Source: Coniochaeta sp. PMI_546
Taxonomy: Eukaryota > Ascomycota > Sordariomycetes > Coniochaetales > Coniochaetaceae
Direction: 5' to 3'
DNA length: 64,000 nucleotides
Assembly (NCBI GenBank): GCA_021432605.1
Contig: MU271143.1
Span: 2,613,277-2,677,276, forward strand
This document shows, piece by piece, positions 35,103-44,749 of this stretch. Positions within the stretch are counted from its first letter, which is position 1; the number at the start of each line of letters is the position of its first letter. A model generated the notes under the pieces. It saw only the letters and a list, made by a program, of their open reading frames with translations. It had not been told where the DNA came from and did not search any database. The translations under genes and the position numbers were made by a program.

Positions 35103-37864
35103 ATGGCTCCCGAACGTGTTTGTCTGTAAGTAATCTGCCACTGAATTACTTGTTTTGGTTCGAGCAAGATAACTGACCCTTGTTTAGTGCCTACTCTGGC
35201 GGTGAGTTGAGAGCTCTAGAAGCAATATCATCAACATCAGCATCAGATATTCTGACCAATGGATAGGCCTGGATACTTCCACTATTCTCAAGTACTGCGC
35301 CCCCATGTCTTGCTTTCTGACGGATTGCGTCAAGGAGAAGACCTCGACGCTGTCAAGTCTTCGAGCTCGACGTGGAGACGACAATCATCGAAGATGTGGG
35401 ATTGTTTAACAAGAGCTGACCAATGACTCTTAGGTGGCTCGTCCTTCAAGGCTATGAGGTCGTGTGTTTCCTCGGCGACTGCGGCCAGGAGGAAGACTTC
35501 GATGCCGTCAAGGCTAAGGCGCTGAAGCTCGGCGCTGAGAAGATGATCATCGAGAACGTCCAGCAGGAGCTAATTGACGACTTGGTGTGGCCCGCCATCC
35601 AGTGTGAGTCTTCATAGGCCGTTTCTGGTAATGTAGCGGGTTTACTAACGGAATGCACCAGGCAACGCTATCTATGAAGGACAATGTAAGATGGTTCACC
35701 TCGGACGCTCTTCGATAATATCGCTAATGCCCCGAAGACCTTCTCGGCACAAGCCTAGCCCGGCCAGTATTGGCTAGGGCAATGGTGCAAGTTGCGAAGG
35801 ATAACAACTGCACGATCCTCAGCCATGGATGTAAGTTGTCGTGGTTCAACTGGTCTCATTACTGTTCGATCCAGTCGCTAATACGTAACTCTAACCCTAG
35901 GCACCGGTAAGGGCAACGAGTAAGTCCTGATCATGGTTCCGATATATATGTTGTCGCCCTCTGTCGCTCTTGCACCGTATTAATTTCCTTCTTCTAGCCA
36001 AGTCCGCTTCGAGCTGGCGTGGAAGGCATGTGACCCCAAGATGAAGATTCTGGCCCCCTGGCGCATCCCTGCGTTCTTCAACCGTTTCAAGTAAGCCTCC
36101 CTTTTTGTGTTCACTACTGCATATTCAAGCTAATCATTCCGCAGGGGACGTGCCGATCTTCTCAAGTTCGCCGAGGAGCAGAACATCCCCGTCAGCTCCA
36201 CTCCCAAGGCCCCCTGGTCTAAAGACGACAACATCATTGTATGTATGAAAGGTCCCATTGCTTCTTCGTAATACTGACTATCGATTCGATAGCACTGCTC
36301 ATACGAGGCCGGTGTAAGTCCTCCTACGGAAGCACCTCTCTTTGCGCCCTATTGACCCTGAACTTGCTAGATTCTCGAGCAACCAGACATGGAGCCGCCA
36401 AAGGACATGTGGTCGCGTACAGTTGGTGAGGCGACTCAGCCTACACAATTCTAGATTTCGCGCTAATGCCTCTTCGAAGATCCCCTGGACGCTCCCGATG
36501 AGCCTACTCGCTTCACCGTCCACTTTGCTGAGGGTGTTCCCGTTAAGCTTGAAGTTGGGGGCAAGGCCGTTACTGGCTCCTTAGAGATCTTCAAGGCGGC
36601 CAACGAGTTGGGCCGTGCTAACGGTAGGACTGCGAACCGAAGGGCTTTCAAGCGAGTACTGACGTAGTCCTAGGTATTGGACGCGAGGATATCGTCGAGT
36701 CGAGGTTCATCGGTAAGCCTACTCTCAGGGAACTTTAACATCAGCACGCGATTGCTAATTTTTTATTTCAGGATTAAAATCCCGTGGTTGCTACGGTCAG
36801 TCGCGTTTATTTCCTTGTTTTTCTAATGATTCGTTGTTGTTGGAGACGTCTTTGAGGTTGCGGATGCATTATCGATGTTTTGGTGTGCGCGGCCGGCGAC
36901 GTAGATCATGGCCCCGTCGCAGGCGACACCTGTTCTGCTCATTCACTTTGACAGGATGTTCTAACCTTATATGCAGATACCCCCGGCCTGACTATTTTGC
37001 GCAAGCTGCATCAAAACCTGGAGGTAAATTGTCACCTCCTTGAGCATTGGATTGGCTCATGCTGCGGTGTTTGATATCCCTTGATGCGATTTCAGTGTCG
37101 TCTCTTGGGCCGAAGTCCTCTTGCCGTCTACAAGCGGGGCTGCCTCAAGAGCCCTAGAGAGCCTAAAGGGGTCAGGCTTCTGGCCAAAGCAGCTGGACCT
37201 CAGTCCCTGAGGCCCATGGCTTCTGCAGTCCGGCCTTCGTGTGGCAGTCTTGACCAGCGCTCTGGGCTTGTGCCGTTGTCCATTGCAATACAATACCGAT
37301 CCAGGGAGTCAAGAGTCACCTGAGCATGAGCCAATCCAAACACTCTCTATCTTTAATCAGTATAGGACTCCAGTTAACGATTGCTCAGGGTCTCGTGATG
37401 GATAGCAAGGTGCGCATCATTCGCGACCGTCTCTCGGATGACTGGTCGCAATGTATATACAACGCGAGTAGCCCCTTCTCTTCCAGCCCTGTCGGATTAG
37501 ACATTGCTGACATCTTTTCAGGGAATGTACTTCACGCCTGAGCGCGAGTTCGTTCAGCAGGCGATCTCTATCAGCCAGAAGCAGGTTGATGGCAAGGTCG
37601 AAGCTCTGGCATACAAGGGCAACGTTATCATCGTTGGCCGCTCCAGCGAGACATCCAATCTCTACAGCAAGGAAGAGAGCAGCATGGTAAGTACCTGAAG
37701 AGGACCACTTCGGATCAAAATTAACATAAGAAATGCAGGACACTCTTGACATGGATTGGAGCGTCGAAGACACAACTGGGTTTATCAACGTGACTGCTAT
37801 ACGCATCGTCAAGTATGGCGAGCGCAAGATCAGGGACGGCGAGCCCCTTTCCAAGCGTAAGTAG
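35103..37864 (+). CDS. ARG1: Argininosuccinate synthase, 18 exons
   Basis: The enzyme joins citrulline and aspartate, using ATP, in arginine synthesis (cytosol). Exons: 35103-35125, 35188-35201, 35267-35291, 35434-35603, 35662-35685, 35738-35830, 35901-35919, 35998-36090, 36145-36238, 36293-36313, 36371-36425, 36480-36623, 36674-36712, 36772-36795, 36977-37023, 37389-37463, 37522-37686 and 37739-37864. Together they give 416 residues, close to yeast Arg1 (420). The ATP-binding loop AYSGGLDTS is spread over exons 2 and 3. Other conserved blocks are [56 protein letters not shown] and NGMYFTPE. Seven exons are 25 nt or shorter. Intron 15 (365 nt) holds a foldback element and intron 16 is GC-AG. 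No stop or frame break is needed, so the gene looks functional. Confidence 0.95.
37047..37339. mobile_element. Foldback/MITE-like element in intron 15 of argininosuccinate synthase
   Basis: A 17-base perfect terminal inverted repeat, TTGGATTGGCTCATGCT, lies at 37047-37063 and in reverse at 37323-37339. Similarity extends a few bases further inward (GGTG). The 293-bp body has shorter inverted pieces, such as CCTCAG and CTGAGG around a 3-base loop in the centre, and no supportable protein frame. This is the form of a non-autonomous DNA element. I could not define a target-site duplication, so the superfamily is unknown. It accounts for most of the excess length of this intron. Confidence 0.55.
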
Positions 37865-38823
37865 ACAGACTTGAGATGCTAGCCTTCCTGCGCTGCAGAA
37901 GCTTTTGGTAGACGGAGGAAGGTCGGCGAGAACGGAATGGTTTTTAGCTTGCAACTACACCGCCTGTCTTGCGCTCATGTCGCAATGTTTGTCCATAACT
38001 TCCGTACCCGAGGTGAGTTGAGCGACGGAAACTCCGTCATAAGCCCAGGACTCTCAGTGAGCACAACCCTAACCCTGTCTCACCGAGCGAGCGCCGCTTC
38101 GCCATTCGAGACCGGCATAGGCCGAAAAGACAGTTCAGTATCAAAAAGTTCGGATAACTACGCATGTTACCTCCGTTATTTACTAGAGAGCTTTATACAC
38201 CGCCATTCTCAGGTTATATGATACCGTATTCCCTTTTTGGTTAGGTACTCAGAAAAATGAAAATTGGCCCCGTAATGGACTTATAAATGTGTAAATATGA
38301 CTAGTAGTTTTCCAGCACCTATGGTCGTACGTGGTAGGAAGTCCTGCTAAAGAGGTATATGATCTGCGCGGCTATACGTTTTGGACTAGATGAAATCATG
38401 TCAAGGGTATTGAGCAGCCTTGTGTGACGCCGGGGGTGAAGGAAGTTTCGGGCGAGTGCTCACCACTTCGCGTTGCAACGTTTACACTCAAAGTGCTGGC
38501 TCTGAGGTCAAGATGCATGGAATATGGTCCGATTCACCGTGGACGACGAGCAACGATCGGTTTGTCGTAATGCTATCGATCAAGGCTCTTACTCCAGCCT
38601 GTACGGGCCTATATCACAGCAGCAGGCAATTTCTGCTGTGCGTGCTGTGTGCACTATAGACAGTCCCACGCGTTACTTTGACCGGGCCCAGGTTTACCGG
38701 CATACCGCCCAGAGTCCGATCTCTTCTGCGGAGTCCGGCAGGCGCCCGAGTCAAGACTCTAGATTGCCGTGGGTCCTTCCCGGCCCACATGTCCTCGATC
38801 AAGCTGACACAAGTTCATCAAGT
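37865..38823. other. Intergenic region ASS to tRNA-Trp
   Basis: The 959 bases begin with the 3' flank of argininosuccinate synthase. A telomere-like AACCCTAACCCT sits at 38065-38076. Otherwise nothing is supportable. Confidence 0.4.
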
Positions 38824-38919
38824 GGCCTTATGGCGCAATGGTAGCGCGTTCGACTCCAGCGATAGGACTACCTGTTCAGGGGCATCGAAAGGGTATCCGT
38901 TCGAGCCGGGTTAAGGTCA
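38824..38919 (+). tRNA. tRNA-Trp(CCA) with 24-nt intron
   Basis: Acceptor GGCCTTA pairs with TAAGGTC (one G-T), followed by discriminator A. The D arm is GCGCAATGGTAGCGC, the anticodon stem TTCGA/TCGAA and the T arm ATCCG-TTCGAGC-CGGGT. The loop CTCCAG..A carries anticodon CCA with a 24-nt intron after position 37. The mature length is 72 nt. The arms and the D-loop sequence match known fungal tRNA-Trp closely. Confidence 0.92.
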
Positions 38920-40527
38920 TAGAGATAATCAGGCGATCTGCCTGTCCTTTTTGCCCTTTTGTAAGTAGCTCATCGTCCGGGCAGGTTATCTCCCAAGTCC
39001 CGATGCTATCATGTCCTTTCTGCTTGCTCGCTGGTTATTCTGGGCCTGTTACTAGACGGCAAGTAGTGTGAGCTACTCACGTTTTCATCTCCTTACCATA
39101 GTAGCAGAAGTGTTGGGAACCAGAGCCTACATTTCCCATTCAAGCGCGGACAGCCTGAACGTGAACATGAGCCCAGCAATTTTCAGATCCTTGACCAAGA
39201 CCAAGATAACTCCTGGCTTTTGACGAACCAAAGCAAGCGAATCATCGTGGTCGGTCTGTGCTGTGAATGATAAACCCGCCGCATATGACAGATCTGCTCC
39301 TGAAGAGAAGCGCTCGTCGCATGACCTGATATGCGAAACTGGCCCTCTGATCATCGGCTACTCGATCATGAGCGTCCTGCGTATGGCGGTCGCCCCGTTA
39401 GGCGTGCCAACCTTGACGGATAAGTGTTGGAAAGTCGAGACATTGCCACTGTGTCACTCAACAGCTGTTCGAAAAGACTTCTACGGGCTGGTCAGTAATG
39501 CAAGGAGGGTGATGTGCATTCGTGACGTCTTTGTGCTCGGGGTGTCCGGAGTGTTGGATTGTAGACACCGGTCGAACTCGACTCAGAAGCTGTGTGATAA
39601 TCCTGCTGATAATGCCCAAATCTGGTGAGTAAGGTCAAGTTATACCCGACTGTCTTCGAGTGCTCTCGACAAAGCTCGGGACGGAGATGCCACTTCAACA
39701 GTCATCACCCGGACATTCGCCCTAGCACGTTGTATGTATATTTAGATCGTCATGTATAAGCCGCTCGGTCGCCTTGTGGTGAGCTTGCTGATTGCTGGGG
39801 AGGTGCGGACCGTGGATGTAGAACTCGACATATGTCTTTCACTCCAAAATGTTGAACGGTCGACAAGTGTAAAATGAAGGGGTGGCCAGAATGTACGCAA
39901 GACCTAAGTAGGCATATTCGCAGAAACACGGACAAAGAGCCGATGACGAGGACCAGCGATCACGACCGGCTCAGTCCTCGATATTACACGCGGTCATCCC
40001 GCAAATGCGCAAGTAGGGCGAACACTAGCTTCACTACGAAGCAGACTTACGACGACTTCTTGGCAAAAAGCACAAGCGAAGCGTCTCTCTGTGGCCGATG
40101 TCTCTTAACTCCAGGACGAGGTACAATGACGAAAAGCCAACGGGGTCAGGTGTTGCAAGCAGCGGTAATGATCAGAAAGAAACTGGAATAAGGAACTGGA
40201 ATAAGAGGAGTAAGGCGGAATGCGGCGGTGCTCGGAAGCAGGGCCCGGTGCTGGCTCCGAATCGTACCCTGGTGGAACGGACCCCAGCACGGCATAGGTC
40301 GGGGCAGACCGGCATCTATGCGACGTAGTCACGGTCGAACCGAAATACGATGCAATATCACTCTAACGCGAAGCGGGTGACTCTATCCTTCGTCTGATTA
40401 CAGGGCAGGGCATATTGCCGAAGCACGGGAGTGTGACTCTAGGGATGTCTGGAGAGGACAGCACAGCCGGCAAGGCTCTAATATGCCTCTGAACTATCGC
40501 GGGGATAGAATACTCTAAGCTCATCAT

Positions 40528-40602
40528 GTTAAGCCCAACTCAATTGAACAGTGTTAAACCCAACTCAATTGAACAATGTCGAGCCCAGCTCAATTGACCA
40601 GT
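40528..40602. repeat. Three tandem copies of a 25-bp unit
   Basis: The copies are 40528-40552, 40553-40577 and 40578-40602. Each holds the core CCCA(A/G)CTCAATTGA. Copies 1 and 2 differ at two positions and copy 3 at several more, so the third is older or drifting. There is no coding context. Confidence 0.9.
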
Positions 40603-40741
40603 ATTACAAAGCTTAAGTTAGAGGCTGGTGACTCTGGTCATGCAGATGTGACTCAGGCAGGAGCATGCCAAGGTCAATGAAAAGGCGAGAGCAGTCACGA
40701 TATCGATGGGCGCTCTGCGTCTCCCAAACAGGAAGTGCTTA

Positions 40742-40766
40742 CCCCCCCGCCCCCCCCCCCGCCCCC
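40742..40766. repeat. C-rich tract (G-quadruplex potential on the minus strand)
   Basis: The tract reads C7-G-C11-G-C5 and continues into GGTC. The minus strand therefore has long G runs that could fold as a G-quadruplex, and the plus strand as an i-motif. Tract length in an assembly is prone to error. Confidence 0.85.
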
Positions 40767-41431
40767 GGTCACCCAAACTTCGAATCCATCACAATCGACT
40801 GCGTAACTGCGTAAGGTGCGTAAAATGCGTCACACAGCCTGCCTGAGCCTGCCTGAGGTACGAACAAGCTCAGATAGCCGCCATCGTTACCAATACACGT
40901 AACCCGACCACTGCCTCCTTCCAAAACCTTAAGGTAAGGTCATGCGTAAGATGGGGACGGATTAAGCTTAGCGAAGGGGGGGAATGAACGAGTCTTGGAG
41001 ATCGTCATTGAAGCATTCGTACCTCCGGTGGCTAGTCCGGTTCCTGTCTACACACCACTAGCTTGGTACCAGTGAAGCCTGCCTACACGTGTAGTTTCGA
41101 TCCGTGCCAAATCTTCGTTGTTCTGGTGATGGAAATTGTCCCTCGTTTGCGTGCTTCCCCGACCAGCCATCCCCAAAGGGGCTTGGAGCGGCGTCAATGT
41201 GTCTGAAAATGAAGCGCCGGATGACTCACCTGCATACGCATGTCAATGATGGCTATGCCTGACCCTTAGCAATCAGGTCCTTGAATTGGCAAACTGAAGC
41301 GTCACCAATTGTGGAAATTCATTCTTTACGCGTTGGGACATCCGTATCATGGAAATCAGCATCAAGATGCTTACCTTAGGGCCGGTACAAGTGTGCCTTG
41401 GTGGTTCCTTTGCTTACGCTTCATCTCCTTG

Positions 41432-41840
41432 TATAAGTAGAAGGCAGCAGTCCTGCCTTTCCGGTCAGGAGAAGAAGGCATCAACGTCGCATCAAGCAAT
41501 CTGCATATCCCAAGGCACCCATCTGCCTCAAGCAAGCACAAGCAAAGAACCTTCTTCAGAGCTATCGCATTCCAATCAACACTTACACACAATCGCATTT
41601 TCAGGCATCAAGATCTGATATCCGACTTCCCCCGGTCTCACAAGACATCATCCGGCACACGCACTAGCAACATCCCGCACCGCAACATCACAAGGACGTT
41701 CCGGCTTATACGTTGTATACACCGTGCAAGAACTATATCTACAAGTATCAGTCAGACACAACATCGTGTCATCTCACTCCAACTCGCCCCCAAGTATCAC
41801 ACACAACGCATATCAGAACCCCCTAAATCAACCATCAACA
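41432..41840 (+). promoter_or_regulatory. TATA box and long leader of the 99-residue gene
   Basis: TATAAG at 41432-41437 is the clearest TATA-like box in the window. If used, transcription would start near 41465 and leave a leader of about 375 nt. The leader is rich in CA and CAAG and poor in G, as in well-expressed or inducible fungal messages. The leader contains upstream ATGs. Confidence 0.45.
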
Positions 41841-42140
41841 ATGGCCCCTGAAGCACACTTCGGTAACCCCTTCTTTCCCAACGACCGATCTCTCGCCGCT
41901 CAGATCGTCGAGGCCAGCCACGCCGAGCACACGCACATCGCCAGCTCCAAGCCCAAGAAGCACTCCAAGAAGATGGAGTCCGACGCCGCCTCCGTCTCCA
42001 GCTTCGGCAGCACCATCGGCCTGCTCAAGAACAAGTTCCACCACTCTTCCGCTCCTTCTTCCTCCTCCTCTGCCGAGAGGAAGGCGCCCGCGAGCATGCA
42101 GAAGAAGATTCTGCGCAACCAGGTGAATATCGTCGGCTAA
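41841..42140 (+). CDS. Small Ser/Lys-rich protein of unknown function (99 residues)
   Basis: A single-exon frame starting ATGGCCCCTGAAGC and ending in TAA. The protein begins MAPEAHFGNPFFPNDRSLA, has a His/Glu-rich segment, a basic patch KPKKHSKK, a Ser-rich linker with a run of Ser, and ends LRNQVNIVG. Codon use is strongly biased to C at the third position (GCC, ATC, CTC), which supports true coding at a good expression level. There is no signal peptide and no domain I recognise. The basic and serine-rich parts suggest a soluble, perhaps phosphorylated protein. It converges with ASK1. I do not know its function. Confidence 0.7.
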   Translation: MAPEAHFGNPFFPNDRSLAAQIVEASHAEHTHIASSKPKKHSKKMESDAASVSSFGSTIGLLKNKFHHSSAPSSSSSAERKAPASMQKKILRNQVNIVG

Positions 42141-42790
42141 GGCGGGCTCTCCCGCTTGAAGTCCTTTTTGTCTCTCCCCAGGGCCAGGAGGGGAACACGA
42201 AGCAAGCCGAATTGAGGATCTGACCACGTCAGGAGTAAAACCAAACTCAGCGCCGCGCCGATATGGTGGCAGCGGCGTGATGGCAGGAGACAGACCTGAC
42301 TTTGGTGGAAGCGAGCAGGTGTCTGCGGCCTTTGGTTGCAGACGCATTGCCGCGCCCTGTCGCCAACATGGCTGTCTCACGGAGGACCCGCGGCTCGGGG
42401 GGGAAGGGGTGAGCCCGGGCACAAAACGGTCTTGGACCGTGTGGAGAATTGCAACGGTGGAGGCCGAGGTTTAGGATTGACGGAGGACATGATGAGGGAG
42501 CAGTCGGAGAGGCATTGTGCACACACGAGATAATGGATGATTTGGATGATGTGTTCGGAACCGCACCGGGTTTCTACTCAAGATTTTTCAATTCTGGCCT
42601 GAATAACAAGGACTGGCAGATTTTTTTTTGTTTTGGGTTAACTTTCTCTATCAAACGATGTTATTTATTAACATCTACTTTAGCGTACACAGCAAGAAAA
42701 AAAGGGGTATACCTCCTACTTGACACAACTAGCCGAATGCTTTCCTCGTGCAATGCCTAAATTCCCGTTCCAACGTCTGGTAGACAATGA
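42141..42790. other. Convergent 3' intergenic region
   Basis: The 650 bases lie between the unknown 99-residue gene (+) and ASK1 (-). There are T and A runs near 42620 and 42697, likely in 3' flanks. No gene is supportable. Confidence 0.4.
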
Positions 42791-44264
42791 CTAAAAAGTA
42801 TCGTCCAACACATTCGGGTTCATCTTGACCATGGTGGGACTGTATTCCCCGTCCTCGTCCGGCTCAGCGCCAGCCGTCATGAGTATGTCCTCCACGATCC
42901 GTTTGCTCGCTTCCCGTGCTAGTCGACCCGTCAGTGAATCATCCCAGACACAATCATCCCAGACTCAAGCAAAGTAACTTACCAGGTGTCTGCAGCAACT
43001 TCGAAGGCGGCAGCGCGAACTGTATCGTCTTGGGCGGGCTCATGCCCGCATAGATATCCAGATCGTCCTCATCGCCGCTGCTCTCCCACGTTATCTCGTC
43101 CGTCTCCTTGTCTTCCGCTCTCGGGGTCCTGGCGTAAACATCCCTAGTTTTCCGGCTAGTGGCAGGCGTTTGTACGCTCACGCCCGGGGTCCGCGGCGCA
43201 GCCGTGGCTGCTGCTAGTTTATGTCTGTACGCCGACGGTCGGACAGGTGACATGAAGGCTTCGGAGCGCAGCTTGGGCATGGCGATCTCGGGAGAGGACA
43301 TGGGACTGTCGGCCCAGATCGGTTTGGTCGCCTCGGGTTCTTTGCCTTTGTTCAGCAAGGCGGCGTCGTCTTTCTTCTTTTCCGTCACGCGCCACCGGAT
43401 GGGAGATACGCCAGAGTTCCCCTTTAGCGGCGTCGCCATGAGGCGGTAGTTCTTGTCCAGCACGCGGTGCATGAGCGGGTCCTGTGGCTTGTGTTTCTGG
43501 CCGGAGAAGAGGAAGGCGGACTCGTCGTCCGGATGGGAGGCTGATGCGCCGGGTAGAGAGGATCGGGGCGTCATGGACATGTCTGGCAGACGAGCTGTGT
43601 GTTGTTGGAAAAGGAGCTCTGTATCAGATTCGTCGTCCTCAACACCGCCTCGGGACGGCGATGCACCGCCAGACCCGGCTTCTTTCTTCATTTCCTGCTT
43701 GAGAACTTCGTATGGTGACCCTAGCCCCGCGAACTGCGGCTTGAAGGACATTGACTTGGTCGCTGGCGGACGCGGTGTGCTCCCAGTAAGAGTACCGCCG
43801 TCGTCCGACAGGACCGACTCGTCTGGTCGGTGATGCTGGAAGTCGCTCGACTCATCCTCGCCCCTCGTTACAGACGCGGTGGTATCATTACCACGGCTGC
43901 GTGGACGGGGCGTGTAGTCCGCGCCGGTCGTATCGTCCCTCAGAGCAGTACTCTCCTCCGCTGTGGCGGTCATGGTGTATTCGTCGTCATCGTTGGCCAG
44001 CTCCTCGTAACCTGACAGAGACACGTTGGCCGAGGCCTCAAAGAACTGCTTCCAGAACTTGGAGGCATCCCAGACCGCGCGTGAGTGCTCGCCGTACTGC
44101 TCGATGACAGGCAAGATGCTGCTGGTCACGATGCGGTGGGCACGGCTGAAGTTGCTGTCGATTTCTTGGAGCGTCAGCGTTATGGACTGTTCCAGCTTCT
44201 CGAGCTCTTCTGTAAGAGAGAGGTTGCGCGATGATTGCCCTCCGGAGAGGGTGTTGCGTGACAT
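42791..44264 (-). CDS. ASK1: DASH/Dam1 complex subunit Ask1
   Basis: Ask1 is part of the microtubule ring that couples kinetochores to spindle microtubules in fungi. Exons on the minus strand: 44264-42983 and 42918-42791, giving 469 residues. The conserved Ask1 domain is at residues 15-80 (LTEELEKLEQSITLTLQEID, then SRAHRIVTSSILPVIEQYGE and FWKQFFEASANVSLSGYEE). The rest is Ser/Pro/Thr-rich and disordered, with many SP/TP sites (SPIRW, SPMSSP, TPRSS, RTPG) that fit control by cyclin-dependent kinase. The C-terminal exon ends with the conserved-looking YSPTMVKMNPN. The intron is 64 nt with a split Ala codon. The call is firm for the N-terminal domain. Confidence 0.93.
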
Positions 44265-44749
44265 GACGTGGCTGGTGTTGCGGCGTTGTCTATCTGTCTA
44301 TCATTTCTCTCCTCTTTTGCATGCCTTGGGGCTGTTGTGCTGCTATGCTATTCTTATTCACTCCAAACATTAAGTCGGCTGCCGCCAGTGGTCGGGAAAG
44401 TTGCGCTGCGGAAGCTGCAGGCGCGTCACTTTCGCGCCAATGGTGGGGTGGAGATTTGCAGCGCTCGACTCTGGAGGACCTTGATGGTGCGGGGCAGAAT
44501 CATCAGTGCATTCGACGACAACGACAACGCCGCAGGGCATCAAGGTCAGGATCACGAGCAGACGGATGTTATACATCAATTTTGGTCTAGCAATGAATCC
44601 GGATGTGGGTAGTACACAGAGGAACAAGCTACGCCACAATGCGTGCACTACTGACCGCCAACTCCCATTCAGGATACCTTCAGGTCTCTGCGGCTCTAAG
44701 ATCTGTGGCGCCTCAGGCGAATGGAGGAGCTTCGCGCGGAAGAAGGGTC
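44265..44749. promoter_or_regulatory. ASK1 promoter / EAF7 3' flank
   Basis: The 485 bases lie between two genes read leftward. They hold the ASK1 promoter and the EAF7 3' end. No gene is supportable. Confidence 0.4.

Larger units (their letters stand above)
38920..41431. other. Gene-free stretch with short repeats
   Basis: About 2.5 kb with no frame I can support. It holds a three-copy 25-bp tandem repeat (40528-40602), a C-rich tract (40742-40766) and, at about 40798-40860, short direct repeats of GCGTAA and GCCTGCCTGA. The density of simple repeats rises towards the right. Confidence 0.4.

Noticed and set aside
35880-35900. Telomere-like CTAACCCTAG in an argininosuccinate synthase intron
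   Set aside because: It is best explained as branch point plus 3' splice site of intron 6.
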